Below, in pieces: positions 19,507 through 29,990 of a DNA stretch of 64,000 bases. This stretch comes from Brevundimonas sp. (GTDB taxonomy: Bacteria > Pseudomonadota > Alphaproteobacteria > Caulobacterales > Caulobacteraceae), in NCBI RefSeq assembly GCF_029945885.1, contig NZ_JAQSDK010000037.1, positions 62,001 through 126,000 on the forward strand, written 5' to 3'. The position numbers and the translations under genes are program-made. Below the pieces are notes generated by a model, which searched no databases, had not been told where the DNA came from, and saw only the letters and a program-made list of their open reading frames with translations. The number at the start of each line of letters is the position of its first letter. The first letter of the stretch is position 1.

Positions 19507-19557
19507 CTAGCCTGTCCCCGCCCTGGGCGTGGTCATGGTGATCATGGTGATGGTCAT
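19507..19557 (-). CDS. thrL: Threonine operon leader peptide
   Basis: A 16-residue frame reads MTITMITMTTPRAGTG and ends in TAG about 30 bases before the terminator stem. Six of 16 residues are Thr and two are Ile, like the enterobacterial ThrL peptide. Ribosome stalling at the ACC/ATC codons when charged tRNA is scarce would prevent formation of the terminator and allow thrA-thrB transcription. The start codon is not certain: the Shine-Dalgarno is weak and a GTG seven codons upstream is in frame. The composition and position make the role convincing. Confidence 0.8.
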   Translation of the reverse strand: MTITMITMTTPRAGTG

Positions 19558-19795
19558 ACCGAAGCCGCTGCGGGTCACACGACCGCACGCGCCCGAACGG
19601 GCGATGACGGCGCGGGCGGTGATCGGGGCGAAGGGCACGGGGCAAGGGTCCGGAAGCGGTATGAGACCGTAACGCTGCCCCCGCCAAACCCGAACCGTCA
19701 AGGGTCGACCGCACGAATATCGCCGCGCCAGTGCCATTCGCGTGTCGCAGGTGGTCATTTTTGTCACCCTCGCCCCCTTCGTCGGTCGGTTTGCC

Positions 19796-20896
19796 CTAGG
19801 CCCAATGCATCTGCACACGATGGGCCGCGGCCCAGTGAATGGCCCTGATGGCGTCGATGATGGCCCGGGCCGCGGCGCGGGTTCCCAGTTCACCGCCCAG
19901 GTCGGCGGTGGTCGCCCCCGCCGCCAGCACGGCCGCCACGGCCGCCTCGATCGAGTCCGCCTCGTCCTCCAGCTTCAGGCTGTGGCGCAGCATCAGGGCG
20001 GCCGACAGGACGGTACCGACCGGATTGGCCAGGTCCTGGCCGGCGATGTCGGGGGCCGAGCCGTGGATCGGCTCGAACAGGCCGGGCCCACCGGCCCCCA
20101 GCGAGGCCGAGGGCAGCAGGCCGATCGATCCGCCCAGCACCGAAATCTCGTCCGACAGGATGTCGCCGAACATGTTCTCGGTCAGGATGACGTCATAGTC
20201 GCGCGGCTTGCGGATCAGATGCATGGCCATGGAGTCGACCAGGGCGTGTTCCAGCGTGACCTGGGGGAATTCCTCGGCATGGATGCGGGTGACCACCTCG
20301 CGCCACAGCCGGCTGGTCTCCATCACATTGGCCTTGTCGACCGAGGTCACCTTGCCGCGCCGCTGCAGGGCGGTCTGGAAGGCGGCGCGGGCCACGCGCT
20401 CGATCTCGCCGACCGTATAGATACACAGGTCCGAGGCCATGGTGTCGGTGCGGGTCTTCTCGCCGAAATAGATACCGCCGGTCAGCTCACGGAAGACGAT
20501 CAGGTCGACGCCCTCGACGATCTCGCGCTTCAGCGGCGAGCGGTGGGCCATGACCGGCGAGACCTGCAGCGGGCGCAGGTTGGCGTACAGGCCCATGGCC
20601 TTGCGCAGCCCCAGCAGCCCCTCCTCCGGCCGGCGCTTGCCGCCGTCCCACTGCGGACCACCGACGGCCCCCAGCAGCACGGCGTCGGCGGCGATACAGG
20701 CGTCGCGGGTCGCCTCGGGCAGGGGATCGCCGGTCGCGTCGATGGCGGCCCCGCCGATCAGATGTTCGGCGAAGTTGAAGGTGTGGCCGTAGAAGTCGCC
20801 GATCACGGTCAGGACCTCGACCGCGGCGGCGGTGACCTCGGGGCCGACGCCGTCACCGGGCAGGACGACGATGTTGAAGCGGCTGGGGGTGGTCAT
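19796..20896 (-). CDS. leuB: 3-isopropylmalate dehydrogenase
   Basis: The protein has 366 residues, the normal LeuB length. NIVVLPGDGVGPEVTAAAVEVL opens the chain, AVGGPQWDG and RPLQVSP follow, and GSAPDIAGQDLANPVGTVLSAALML forms the substrate and NAD region. It oxidatively decarboxylates 3-isopropylmalate in leucine synthesis. The ATG overlaps the leuD stop (ATGA). It is the last gene of the nine-gene branched-chain amino acid operon. Confidence 0.96.
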   Translation of the reverse strand: MTTPSRFNIVVLPGDGVGPEVTAAAVEVLTVIGDFYGHTFNFAEHLIGGAAIDATGDPLPEATRDACIAADAVLLGAVGGPQWDGGKRRPEEGLLGLRKAMGLYANLRPLQVSPVMAHRSPLKREIVEGVDLIVFRELTGGIYFGEKTRTDTMASDLCIYTVGEIERVARAAFQTALQRRGKVTSVDKANVMETSRLWREVVTRIHAEEFPQVTLEHALVDSMAMHLIRKPRDYDVILTENMFGDILSDEISVLGGSIGLLPSASLGAGGPGLFEPIHGSAPDIAGQDLANPVGTVLSAALMLRHSLKLEDEADSIEAAVAAVLAAGATTADLGGELGTRAAARAIIDAIRAIHWAAAHRVQMHWA

Positions 20897-21486
20897 GCGA
20901 CAGGTTCCGATACGGACTGATGTTCAAAGGCTTCGATGGCGGCCAGGTGTTTCTGCAGCCAGCCGAGGGGGTCGACGCCGTCCAGCAGGCACTGGCGGGC
21001 GAAGGGTTCGACGGTGAAGGGCACGGCCGCGTGGTTGCCGCGACGCAGCTCGCCGGCCTCGAGATCGAGGGTCACCGGCTGGTCCGGATTGGCGGCCAGA
21101 TCCTCCCAGGTCGCGGCATCGACCTCGACCGGCAGCAGGCCGTTCTTCAGGGCGTTGGAGGTGAAGATGTCGGCGATACCGGTCGAGATCACCGCGCGGA
21201 AGCCATAGTCCAGCAGGGCCCAGGGGGCGTGTTCGCGCGAGGACCCACAGCCGAAATTGGCCCCGGCGACGAGGATACGCTGCTCGCTCGGATCGATGCG
21301 GTTCAACACCGCCTCGGGCCGCGGCGTGCCGTCGGTCTCATAGCGCCAGTCGTGAAAGGCATGGACGCCCAGCCCCTCGCGCGAGGTGGTGGTCAGGAAG
21401 CGTGCCGGGATGATCTGGTCGGTGTCGATATTGGTCTGGCTGAGCACCAGGGTGCGCGAGGTCAGGACCTTGAACGGATCAGACAT
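20893..21486 (-). CDS. leuD: 3-isopropylmalate dehydratase, small subunit
   Basis: The protein has 197 residues. [14 protein letters not shown] near the start and [17 protein letters not shown] are the conserved LeuD swivel-domain motifs. It pairs with LeuC to isomerise 2-isopropylmalate. It overlaps leuC by eight bases and leuB by four. Confidence 0.96.
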   Translation of the reverse strand: MSDPFKVLTSRTLVLSQTNIDTDQIIPARFLTTTSREGLGVHAFHDWRYETDGTPRPEAVLNRIDPSEQRILVAGANFGCGSSREHAPWALLDYGFRAVISTGIADIFTSNALKNGLLPVEVDAATWEDLAANPDQPVTLDLEAGELRRGNHAAVPFTVEPFARQCLLDGVDPLGWLQKHLAAIEAFEHQSVSEPVA

Positions 21487-22942
21487 TCTGGGCTCCTAAC
21501 GGCGCGCGCGCGGCGCTCGCCTGCTTGAAGATGGCCGTCTCCTGCAGATAGACGCGCGGGTCGGTCAGGACTCCGGCGACGGCGCTGGCCGCCGCGGTGG
21601 CCGGGCTGGCCAGGATGGTGCGGGCCCCCTTGCCCTGACGGCCCTCGAAATTGCGGTTCGAGGTCGAGATGGCCAACTGGCCCGCGCCGACGACGTCACC
21701 GTTCATGGCGATACACATCGAACAGCCGGGAATGCGCCATTCGGCCCCGGCCGCGATGAAGACCGTGTCCAGACCCTCGGCCTCGGCCTCGCGGCGCACG
21801 GCCTCGGAACCGGGCACGACCAGCATGCGCACGCCCGGCTTGATCCGGCGGCCGCGCAGGACGGCGGCGGCGGCGCGCAGGTCCGGCAGGCGGCCGTTGG
21901 TGCAGCTGCCGATGAAGACGACATTGACCGGCTGGGTCGTGGTCGCCTCACCGGCGGTGAAGCCCATATAGGCCAGGGCCTTGCGGTCACTGTCCGAGCC
22001 GGGCTGCGGCACGGGCGATCCGATCGGTGCCCCGGCATCCGGCGTGGTGCCCCAGGTGGCCATAGGGGTGATGGCCGCCCCGTCCAGCCGGACCTCCCTG
22101 TCGAATACCGCGCCGGGGTCCGAGGCCAGGGTCAGCCAGTCGGCGGCCGCAGTCTCATAGGCTGCGCCTTCCGGCACATGGCGGCGACCGCGCAGCCATT
22201 CGATAGTGGTGGCGTCGGGGGCGATCATCCCGGCCCGGGCCCCGGCCTCGATCGACATGTTGCACAGGGTCATCCGCCCTTCCATGTCGAGGCCGCGCAC
22301 CGCCTCGCCGGCATATTCGATGACGAAGCCGGTGCCGCCGCCGAAGCCGAGGGCGGCGATGACGGCCAGGGCCACATCCTTGCCCGAGACCCCGCGCTGC
22401 AGCGTTCCGTCGACCGTCACCCGCAGGGCCTTGGGCTTGCGCTGCATCAGACACTGGGTCGCCAGCACATGGCCGACCTCGGAGGTGCCGATGCCGAAGG
22501 CCAGCGCCCCGAAGGCCCCGTGGGTGGCCGTGTGGCTGTCGCCGCAGACCACGGTCATGCCCGGCCGGGTCAGGCCCAGTTCGGGGCCCATCACATGGAC
22601 CACGCCGCGGTCATCACTGTCCCAACCGGCCAGAACGATGCCGTGACGGGCACAGTTCTGTTCCAGCCGGTGGACCTGGGCCTCGGCCTGGGCAGTCACA
22701 TAGGGGCGGCTTCCGTCGGCCCCGGCCGGCAGGGTCGGGGTGGAATGGTCGAGGGTGGCGAAGGTCCGGTCGGGACGCCGCACCGTCAGGCCGCGCGCCT
22801 CGATGTCACTGAAGGCCTGGGGGCTGGTGACCTCATGGACCAGATGCAGGTCGACATAGAGGACGCCGGGCGTGGCCGGGGTCTCGGCCGCGACCTGATG
22901 GCGGTTCCAGACCTTGTCGAACAGGGTTTCAGGCCGGCTCAT
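21479..22942 (-). CDS. leuC: 3-isopropylmalate dehydratase, large subunit
   Basis: The protein has 487 residues. The aconitase-family iron-sulfur ligands are in FIGSCTNGR and in [29 protein letters not shown] sequence opens the protein. It carries the [4Fe-4S] cluster and active site of isopropylmalate isomerase together with LeuD. Its start overlaps the end of ilvE by 14 bases, which implies coupled translation. Confidence 0.96.
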   Translation of the reverse strand: MSRPETLFDKVWNRHQVAAETPATPGVLYVDLHLVHEVTSPQAFSDIEARGLTVRRPDRTFATLDHSTPTLPAGADGSRPYVTAQAEAQVHRLEQNCARHGIVLAGWDSDDRGVVHVMGPELGLTRPGMTVVCGDSHTATHGAFGALAFGIGTSEVGHVLATQCLMQRKPKALRVTVDGTLQRGVSGKDVALAVIAALGFGGGTGFVIEYAGEAVRGLDMEGRMTLCNMSIEAGARAGMIAPDATTIEWLRGRRHVPEGAAYETAAADWLTLASDPGAVFDREVRLDGAAITPMATWGTTPDAGAPIGSPVPQPGSDSDRKALAYMGFTAGEATTTQPVNVVFIGSCTNGRLPDLRAAAAVLRGRRIKPGVRMLVVPGSEAVRREAEAEGLDTVFIAAGAEWRIPGCSMCIAMNGDVVGAGQLAISTSNRNFEGRQGKGARTILASPATAAASAVAGVLTDPRVYLQETAIFKQASAARAPLGAQNV

Positions 22943-23897
22943 GCTGGCGCTCCCTGGCGGTCGGGGCCGGGGCGGCGAGGCTTTCCAGCCAGCCGAACCG
23001 GTCGGGTGTGGCCCCGGTGAACAGGCCCCGGAAGGCGGCGTTGAGGCCCCGGGTGACCGGACCGGGGCCGTTGGCGCGGGTGGCGATGCCGTCGATGGAA
23101 CGCACCGGGGTGATCTCGGCCGCCGTGCCGGTCATGAAGACCTCGTCGGCGACATAGAGGGCCTCGCGCGGCAGGGTCTGTTCGACCACCTCGATCCCCT
23201 CGGCCCGGGCCAGTTTCAGCACGGTGTCGCGGGTGATGCCCATCAGGATGGACGAGGCCGCCGACGGGGTCAGGATGCGGCCGTCCTTGACGATGAACAG
23301 GTTCTCGCCGGCCCCTTCGGACAGGCGACCGTCGGTGCCCAGGGCGATGCCTTCGCCGAAACCGTTGGTGCGGGCCTCGCGGCCGATCAGATAGCTGGAC
23401 AGATAGTTGCCGCCCGCCTTGGCCCCCGAGGGCACGGTATTCGGCGCGATGCGGGCCCAGCTGGAGACGCAGGCGTCGACGCCGTTCTCCAGCGCGTCCT
23501 CGCCCAGATAGGCCCCCCAGGGAAAGGCGGCGATGGCGACGTCGACGTTCATGGCACCCGGGGCCGGGGTCACACCCATGCCGCAGGACCCGAGGAAGGC
23601 GATCGGCCGCAGATAGGCGCTCTGCAGGCCGTTCGCCCGCACCACCGCCCCGCAGGCGGCGACCAGTTCGGCCTCGGTGAACGGCAGGGGGAAATGATAC
23701 ATCCGCGCGCTGTCGAACAGGCGGCGGATATGGTCGGTCAGGCGGAAGCCGCGCGGACCGTCCGGGGTGTCATAGACGCGGATGCCCTCGAACACCGAGG
23801 TGCCGTAGTGCAGGGCGTGGCTCATCACGTGAATCTTCGCGTCGGCCCAGGGCGTCAATTCGCCGTTGATCCAGATACTCTCAGCCAACGGCGGCAT
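22929..23897 (-). CDS. ilvE: Branched-chain amino acid aminotransferase
   Basis: The protein has 322 residues. It begins [17 protein letters not shown], with [16 protein letters not shown]. The PLP lysine lies in [19 protein letters not shown], and [12 protein letters not shown] follows, all typical of class IV aminotransferase IlvE. It makes leucine, isoleucine and valine from their keto acids. I chose the ATG at 23897, inside the last codons of leuA (17-base overlap), because this is where family similarity begins. Confidence 0.95.
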   Translation of the reverse strand: MPPLAESIWINGELTPWADAKIHVMSHALHYGTSVFEGIRVYDTPDGPRGFRLTDHIRRLFDSARMYHFPLPFTEAELVAACGAVVRANGLQSAYLRPIAFLGSCGMGVTPAPGAMNVDVAIAAFPWGAYLGEDALENGVDACVSSWARIAPNTVPSGAKAGGNYLSSYLIGREARTNGFGEGIALGTDGRLSEGAGENLFIVKDGRILTPSAASSILMGITRDTVLKLARAEGIEVVEQTLPREALYVADEVFMTGTAAEITPVRSIDGIATRANGPGPVTRGLNAAFRGLFTGATPDRFGWLESLAAPAPTARERQHEPA

Positions 23898-25113
23898 AGG
23901 CACGGTCCTCGTGATGGGCGGCGGGGCGCGAGGCCTCGACGATGGCCAGCAATTCCTGGTCGTTGATCTCGCCGATCTGGTCGGCGCGGTGTTTGAAGGC
24001 AGCGAAGGCACCGGCCAGATGCGGCCCGGCCAGCGGATGACCCAGGACCTCGGCGCGCTTGGCGAGGGCGTGACGGCCGGAGTGTTTGCCCAGCACGAAG
24101 AAGCTGCCCTCGAAGCCGACGTCCTCGGGTCGCATGATCTCATAGGTCCGGGCATCGGCCATCATGCCGTGCTGGTGAATGCCGGCCTCGTGGGCAAAGG
24201 CGTTGATGCCGACGATGGCCTTGTTGCGGACCACCGGCGTGTGGGTGACCTCGCTCAGCAGGCGGCTGGTGCGAACCAGCTGGGTGGCGTCGACCCCGGT
24301 GGTGACGCCGAAATGGTCGGCGCGGGTGCGCAGGGCCATCACCACCTCCTCGATCGAGGCATTGCCGGCCCGTTCGCCGATACCGTTGATGGCCCCCTCG
24401 AACTGACGCGCCCCGGCCTCGATGGCGGACAGGGTATTGGCCACGGCCAGTCCCAGGTCGTCATGGCAGTGGGCCGAAAACACCACGTCGGGAAAGCGCG
24501 GCCGCAGGGCGGCGATCAGGTCGGCGAAGCGGACGGTGACCTCGCCCGGCGTGGCATAGCCGACGGTGTCGGGCACATTCAGGGTCCCGGCCCCGGCCTC
24601 GGCGGCCGCCGACAGCACCTCGGCCAGGAAGGCCGGTTCGGTGCGGAAGGCGTCCTCGGCCGAGAATTCGACGTCGTCGAACCGGCTGCGGGCATAGGCG
24701 ACCGCCCGGATCACCGCCGCCAGAACCTCGTCGGTGCTCATGCGCAATTTGGCCGAGCGATGGATCGGGCTGGTGCCCAGGAAGACATGGCAGCGGCGCG
24801 ACGGCGCACTACGCAGGGCGCGCCAGGCGGCGTCGACATCGGCCTCGGACGAGCGGGCCAGCGAGCAGAAGGTGGGGCCCTCGACCTCACCGACGACGCG
24901 GCGCACGGCCTCCTCGTCACCGGGCGAGGCGGCGGCGAAACCGGCCTCGACCACATCGACCTTCAGGGCCGCCAGCACATGGCCCAGCCGCACCTTGTCG
25001 TCGGCCGACATGGAGAAGCCCGGGGCCTGTTCGCCGTCGCGCATCGTGGTGTCGAAGACGATGACGCGATCGGCGGCCCGGCCGGCTACGGCGGGTTCAG
25101 GGGATCCGGTCAT
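23881..25113 (-). CDS. leuA: 2-isopropylmalate synthase, short form without C-terminal regulatory domain
   Basis: The product is 410 residues. The catalytic barrel shows VIVFDTTMRDGEQAPGFSM, HVFLGTSPIH, the zinc-binding FSAHCHDDLGLAVAN and GIGERAGNASIEE. The protein ends soon after HSGRHAL and the short linker subdomains. Canonical LeuA proteins are about 500-520 residues because an allosteric leucine-binding domain follows; it is absent here. The ATG at 25113 overlaps the ilvM stop (ATGA). Citramalate or homocitrate synthase activity cannot be excluded by sequence, but the operon context favours leucine synthesis. Confidence 0.9.
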   Translation of the reverse strand: MTGSPEPAVAGRAADRVIVFDTTMRDGEQAPGFSMSADDKVRLGHVLAALKVDVVEAGFAAASPGDEEAVRRVVGEVEGPTFCSLARSSEADVDAAWRALRSAPSRRCHVFLGTSPIHRSAKLRMSTDEVLAAVIRAVAYARSRFDDVEFSAEDAFRTEPAFLAEVLSAAAEAGAGTLNVPDTVGYATPGEVTVRFADLIAALRPRFPDVVFSAHCHDDLGLAVANTLSAIEAGARQFEGAINGIGERAGNASIEEVVMALRTRADHFGVTTGVDATQLVRTSRLLSEVTHTPVVRNKAIVGINAFAHEAGIHQHGMMADARTYEIMRPEDVGFEGSFFVLGKHSGRHALAKRAEVLGHPLAGPHLAGAFAAFKHRADQIGEINDQELLAIVEASRPAAHHEDRAYAAVG

Positions 25114-25376
25114 GCCGCGACCTCGGTCTGGAAGGCCTGGACCGGGCACGCCGCGGCAACCCGGGTCGCCCCGATCATGCGGTCGATCTGCCGCCCCAGG
25201 ATCTCGACGCAACGCCCGGAATCCCGCCCGCGAACCTGCAACTGCAGGCGGCGCATGGGCCCCTCGCCCGCCAGGGTCATGCCGTCGATATGAAAGCCGC
25301 GGCGCTCAACGAGACCGATCAGACGCTGCAGCGAACCATCGGCGTGGTCGATCTGGATATGCAGGGTGTCGGTCAT
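25110..25376 (-). CDS. ilvM: Acetolactate synthase small subunit, IlvM-type ACT protein
   Basis: The product is 88 residues and forms a single ACT-like domain (LHIQIDHADGSLQRLIGLVERRGFHID). Its size matches IlvM rather than the longer IlvH/IlvN subunits. It lies directly after the large subunit with a one-base stop-start overlap. It should activate the catalytic subunit; short IlvM subunits generally give little valine inhibition. Confidence 0.88.
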   Translation of the reverse strand: MTDTLHIQIDHADGSLQRLIGLVERRGFHIDGMTLAGEGPMRRLQLQVRGRDSGRCVEILGRQIDRMIGATRVAAACPVQAFQTEVAA

Positions 25377-27106
25377 CAGATTTCACCTTCAAAATTCATC
25401 GTGCCATGCATCATCTCGGCATTGCTGCGACCCGGAGGCACCAGCGGCCAGACGTTGGCCCCGGGGTCGATCAGGACGTGGGCGAGGCAGGGCCCGGGGG
25501 CGGCCAGCAGGCGCTGGATCCCGGCCGAGACGTCTTCGCGGCGGTCGATCCGGAAGGCCTCGATGCCGAAGGCCTGGGCCACGGCGACGAAGTCCGGATT
25601 GTCGGACAGGTCGACCTCGGAATAGTTCTGGTCGAAGAACAGCTCCTGCCACTGGCGCACCAGGCCCAGGGAGCTGTTGTCCAGCAGGACGATCTTCAGG
25701 GCGACGCCGTAGCGGCGCAGGGTCGCCAGCTCCTGGATGTTCATCATGAAGCTGCCGTCGCCGGAGACGGTGACGACGTGAGCCCCGGGATTGGCCATCT
25801 TGGCCCCCAGTCCGGCCGGCAGGCCGTAGCCCATCGCCCCCAGACCGCCCGAGCTCAGGTGCGCCTGCGGTCGCGAGAAGGCGCAGTGCTGGGCCACCCA
25901 CATCTGGTGCTGGCCGACGTCGCAGGCGGCGATGAAGTCGTCCCCGGCGGCCAGCGACAGTTCGTTCAGCAGGGCCGGGGCATAGACCCCCTCGCCTGGT
26001 GCGTCGTAGCGGAAGGCGTGGCGACGGGCGTTGGAGGCGCAGCGGATCACCCAGGGGTCGATGGCCAGCGGGGCCGTGGCCATCCGCGCGGCCAGGGTCT
26101 CGATGCCTTCGCGCATCGGACCGACCACGGCGACATGGGCCGCCCGCAGCTTGCCGACCTCGGCCGGGTCGATGTCGAAATGGACGACCCGGGCGTGGGG
26201 GGCGAACTCGGTCAGCTTGCCGGTGGCCCGGTCATCGAAGCGCGCGCCCAGGACGATCAGCAGGTCGCTGTCCTGGACCGCCTCATTGGCGGCGCGGGTG
26301 CCGTGCATCCCCAGCATGCCCAGAAAGCCCGGCGCGTCCGTACGGATCGAGCCCAGGGCGTTCAGGGTTGAAACCGACGGGATGCCGGTGCGATCAGCGA
26401 ACGCACGCAGGGCCTCGACCGCCCCGGCGATCTTCACCCCGCCACCGATATAGATCAGCGGCCGTTCGGCGGCGCGGATCATCGTCTCGGCGTCGGCGAT
26501 GGCCGCGACGTCCAGCGGCGTGATGTCGTTCGGCGTGTTGAAGCCGAAATCACCAGACGTCAGGCCGACCTGGATATCCTTGGGCAGGTCGACCAGAACC
26601 GGCCCGGGCCGACCCGAGCGGGCGACATGGAAGGCTTCCTCGATCACGGCCGGAATATCGGCCGGATCACGGACGATCCAGCTGTGTTTCACCAGCGGCA
26701 GGGTGACACCCAGGATGTCGATTTCCTGGAAGGCGTCCGTGCCCATGACGGCGGTCGAGACATTGCCGGTGATACAGACCAGGGGCACGGAATCCATCAT
26801 CGCATTGGCGATACCGGTGACCAGGTTGGTGGCCCCCGGTCCCGAGGTCGCCAGACAGACGCCCGGCTTGCCGGTGACCCGGGCCCAGGCGTCGGCGGCG
26901 AAGGCGGCCCCCTGTTCGTGACGGACCAGGATGTGCTTCAGCTTCGAGCCGGTCAGGGCGTCATAGACCGGCATGATGGCACCGCCCGGATAGCCGAACA
27001 CCACATCAACCCCCAGCCGCTCCAGGGTGGAGACGAGCAGCTGCGCCCCGCTGCGGGGAGCGGGGGTCGTTGCGGCTTGCAGGGCGGGCGCGGCGGCGCT
27101 CATCAT
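25376..27106 (-). CDS. ilvB: Acetolactate synthase, large catalytic subunit
   Basis: The protein has 576 residues and is ThDP-dependent. GYPGGAIMPVYDAL and HEQGAAFAADAWARVTG hold the ThDP-activating glutamate. GDGSFMMNIQELATLRRYG followed by NNSSLG-like DNSSLGLVRQWQ is the ThDP/Mg motif. It condenses pyruvate, or pyruvate with 2-ketobutyrate. Tandem ATG codons lie at 27106 and 27103. The partner with IlvM suggests an IlvG-type enzyme. It sits 22 bases after ilvC. Confidence 0.95.
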   Translation of the reverse strand: MMSAAAPALQAATTPAPRSGAQLLVSTLERLGVDVVFGYPGGAIMPVYDALTGSKLKHILVRHEQGAAFAADAWARVTGKPGVCLATSGPGATNLVTGIANAMMDSVPLVCITGNVSTAVMGTDAFQEIDILGVTLPLVKHSWIVRDPADIPAVIEEAFHVARSGRPGPVLVDLPKDIQVGLTSGDFGFNTPNDITPLDVAAIADAETMIRAAERPLIYIGGGVKIAGAVEALRAFADRTGIPSVSTLNALGSIRTDAPGFLGMLGMHGTRAANEAVQDSDLLIVLGARFDDRATGKLTEFAPHARVVHFDIDPAEVGKLRAAHVAVVGPMREGIETLAARMATAPLAIDPWVIRCASNARRHAFRYDAPGEGVYAPALLNELSLAAGDDFIAACDVGQHQMWVAQHCAFSRPQAHLSSGGLGAMGYGLPAGLGAKMANPGAHVVTVSGDGSFMMNIQELATLRRYGVALKIVLLDNSSLGLVRQWQELFFDQNYSEVDLSDNPDFVAVAQAFGIEAFRIDRREDVSAGIQRLLAAPGPCLAHVLIDPGANVWPLVPPGRSNAEMMHGTMNFEGEI

Positions 27107-27128
27107 CTTGGTCCGGTCAACTCTCTGA

Positions 27129-28139
27129 TCAGGCCGCTTCAGCGGCCTTGGGGGCGTGCAGCCAGGCCATGCGCTCGCGCAGGCCCGCGCCGACGATCTC
27201 GATGGGATGGTCGCTGTCGGCCTTGACCAGGGCGTCGTAGGTGCCCTTGCCGGCCTCATTCTCGGCGATCCATTCGCGGGCGAACTGGCCCGACTGGATC
27301 TCGCCCAGGATCTCCTTCATCCGGGCGCGGGTCTCGTCGTTGATCACGCGCGGGCCGGAGGCGACCGAGCCCCATTTGGCGGTCTCGGAAATGAATTCGT
27401 TCATCTTGGTGATGCCGCCCTCGTAGAACAGGTCGACGATCAGCTTCAGCTCGTGCAGGCATTCGAAATAGGCGATCTCGGGCTGGTAGCCGGCCTCGAC
27501 CAGGGTGGTGAATCCGCCCATGACCAGCTCCTTGGCCCCGCCGCACAGGACCGCCTGTTCGCCGAACAGGTCGGTCTCGGTCTCTTCCCTGAAGCTGGTT
27601 TCCAACAGGCCGCCGGTCGCGCCGCCGATACCTTTGGCATAGCCCATGGCCCGGTCGCGGGCCTTGCCGGTGGCGTCCTGGCCAACGGCGAACAGGGCCG
27701 GAACGCCGCGACCGCGCGCGAACTCGCGGCGCACCAGATCACCCGGCCCCTTGGGGGCGACCAGGATGACGTCCATGTCCTCGCGCGGGGTGACGCGGTC
27801 GTACAGGATCGAGAATCCGTGGGCGAACAGGATGGCAGAACCTGGCTTGGCGTTCGGGGCGATCACGTCGCGATAGATATCGGCCTGGGCCATGTCCGGC
27901 GTCAGGATGGCGATGATGTCGGCACCCTTGACGGCCTCGGCCGGCTCGGCCGTGGCGATGCCGTCGGCGGTGGCGTTCTTCCAGCCCTTGCCGCCGTGAC
28001 GAACGCCGGCGATCACGTCGTGACCGCTGTCCTTCAGGTTCTGCGCATGGGCCCGGCCCTGGGAGCCGTAGCCGATCACGGCGATGCGCTGGCCGGCGAT
28101 GGCCCCGGGGCGGATGTCGGCGTTCGTATAGATCTGCAT
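27129..28139 (-). CDS. ilvC: Ketol-acid reductoisomerase (class I)
   Basis: The protein has 336 residues, the short class I form. It starts [20 protein letters not shown] and has the NADPH loop [30 protein letters not shown], and metal-binding glutamates in [14 protein letters not shown], are conserved. It isomerises and reduces acetolactate. I chose the ATG at 28139, preceded by GAGGA, one base after the ilvD stop. Confidence 0.96.
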   Translation of the reverse strand: MQIYTNADIRPGAIAGQRIAVIGYGSQGRAHAQNLKDSGHDVIAGVRHGGKGWKNATADGIATAEPAEAVKGADIIAILTPDMAQADIYRDVIAPNAKPGSAILFAHGFSILYDRVTPREDMDVILVAPKGPGDLVRREFARGRGVPALFAVGQDATGKARDRAMGYAKGIGGATGGLLETSFREETETDLFGEQAVLCGGAKELVMGGFTTLVEAGYQPEIAYFECLHELKLIVDLFYEGGITKMNEFISETAKWGSVASGPRVINDETRARMKEILGEIQSGQFAREWIAENEAGKGTYDALVKADSDHPIEIVGAGLRERMAWLHAPKAAEAA

Positions 28140-28140
28140 G

Positions 28141-29889
28141 TCAGGCGTCCTCATGGGCTTTGGTGTCGACCGGCATCGGGGTGTCCCGGGTCTGGGCCGG
28201 CGGTGGATTGGGAATGGTGACGGCCCCCTGGGCGGCCGAGGCGACCGAGGCGGCGTATTTGGCGAAGACGCCGTGTGCCGGGCGGGCACGGTTGGGGGCG
28301 AAGCCCGCCCGGCGGACCTCCAGATCGGCGCTGACGTCGATCCGGCGGTTGGTGACGTCGACCGTGATCCTGTCGCCATCGCGAACCAGGGCGATGGGAC
28401 CGCCGACGGCGGCCTCGGGCGACACATGGCCGACGACGAAGCCGTAGCTGGCCCCGGAGAAGCGACCGTCGGTGATCAGGGCGACATCGTTGATGCCGCG
28501 CCCCTTCAGGGCAGCGGTGACCTGCAGCATTTCCCGCATCCCGGGACCGCCGCGCGGGCCCTCGTAGCGGATGACGATGACATCGCCCTCGCCGACCGAC
28601 CCGTCCTGGACGGCGTGGAAGGCGTCCTCCTCGGAGTCGAACACACAGGCCGGACCCTCGAAGCGATCGACAGCGTGACCTGTCAGCTTGATGACCGCGC
28701 CGTCAGGGGCCAGGTCCCCGTAGATGACGGCAAAGGAGCCGCGCGGACTGACCGGGGCGGCCATCGGCGTCACGACCTGCTGGCCAGGGGCCTCTTCCGC
28801 CTCGGCGGCCTCGGCGAACAGGCTGCGGCCGCTGACGGTCGGGGCGTTGTGGATCTTGCCCGCCGCGGCCAGCCGCTGGGTCACCAGACGGGTGCCGCCG
28901 GCCGCGTACAGATGGCTGGCCAGGAAGCGGCCGCCCGGCTTCAGGTCGCAGATGACCGGGGTGGCCTCGCAGGCGGCGTTGCAGTCCTCGACCCCGAACG
29001 CGACCCCGGCCTCGGCGGCGATGGCGGTCAGATGCAGCACGGCATTGGTCGAGCCCCCGCTGGCCGAGACGGCGGCGGCGGCGTTCTGCAGCGAGCGGCG
29101 GGTGATATATTTGCAGGCATGGTCGCCGGCGAAGACGCGTTCGACCACCAGCCGGCCGCAGCGCTCGCCCTCGGCCGCCTTGCCCGGATCGACCGCGGGG
29201 ACGTCATTGGCCCCCATCGGCGACAGGCCCATGACTGACAGGGCCATGGCCATGGTGTTGGCCGTGAACTGGCCGCCGCAGGCCCCGGCCCCGGGACAGG
29301 CGGCGCTCTCGACCGCCTTCAGACCGGCATCGTCCAAAGCGCCGGCGGCATGGGCCCCGATGGCCTCGAACACCTCCTGGATCGAGAACTCGCGCTCGCC
29401 GATCCGGCCGGGCATGATCGTGCCGCCGTAATAGACGAGGCCGGGGATATCCATCCGGGCCAGGGCCATGGCCGCCGCCGGAATGGTCTTGTCGCAGCCG
29501 ACGATACAGATGACGCCGTCCAGCTGATGGCCCTCGATGGCCAGTTCGATCGAGTCGGCGATGACCTCGCGGCTGATCAGGGAGGCCTTCATTCCCTTGG
29601 TACCCATCGAGATGCCGTCGGTGACGACGATGGTGTTGAAATCGACCGGCCAGCCGCCTGCGGCGATGATGCCGGCGCGCACGTCTACGGCCAGCCGGTC
29701 CAGATGCATGTTGCACGGGGTGACCGTCGACCAGGTGTTGACGATACCGATCATCGGCTTGTCGAAATCAGCATCCGCCATGCCGGCGGCGCGCAGATAG
29801 CTGCGCGCCGCGGCCCGGCTGGGGCCGCGCGTGACGGCATGGCTGCGCCAGTCGGGCCGCGCGCTGTTCGGGGTGAAATCTTGCGTCAT
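28141..29889 (-). CDS. ilvD: Dihydroxy-acid dehydratase
   Basis: The protein has 582 residues. Iron-sulfur ligands appear in TPCNMHLD, in [19 protein letters not shown] and in [31 protein letters not shown] is also typical. It converts dihydroxy acids to keto acids in valine and isoleucine synthesis. As first structural gene of the operon, it starts about 40 bases after the attenuator-type terminator. Confidence 0.96.
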   Translation of the reverse strand: MTQDFTPNSARPDWRSHAVTRGPSRAAARSYLRAAGMADADFDKPMIGIVNTWSTVTPCNMHLDRLAVDVRAGIIAAGGWPVDFNTIVVTDGISMGTKGMKASLISREVIADSIELAIEGHQLDGVICIVGCDKTIPAAAMALARMDIPGLVYYGGTIMPGRIGEREFSIQEVFEAIGAHAAGALDDAGLKAVESAACPGAGACGGQFTANTMAMALSVMGLSPMGANDVPAVDPGKAAEGERCGRLVVERVFAGDHACKYITRRSLQNAAAAVSASGGSTNAVLHLTAIAAEAGVAFGVEDCNAACEATPVICDLKPGGRFLASHLYAAGGTRLVTQRLAAAGKIHNAPTVSGRSLFAEAAEAEEAPGQQVVTPMAAPVSPRGSFAVIYGDLAPDGAVIKLTGHAVDRFEGPACVFDSEEDAFHAVQDGSVGEGDVIVIRYEGPRGGPGMREMLQVTAALKGRGINDVALITDGRFSGASYGFVVGHVSPEAAVGGPIALVRDGDRITVDVTNRRIDVSADLEVRRAGFAPNRARPAHGVFAKYAASVASAAQGAVTIPNPPPAQTRDTPMPVDTKAHEDA

Positions 29890-29930
29890 TGGGTCAGGTC
29901 GGTTCCGGTAGAAGTCCGGACCGCACGCAT

Positions 29931-29963
29931 AAAAAACCCCGCTTCCTTGTCAGGAAGCGGGGG
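29931..29963 (-). terminator. Attenuator terminator before ilvD
   Basis: In the minus-strand transcript CCCCGCTTCC and GGAAGCGGGG pair around a six-base loop, followed by six U residues. The hairpin sits between the Leu/Val/Ile-rich leader and ilvD, which is the classical layout of an attenuator. Confidence 0.9.
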
Positions 29964-29990
29964 CTGCGAGCGATCCAGTCAGGTCTGGTC

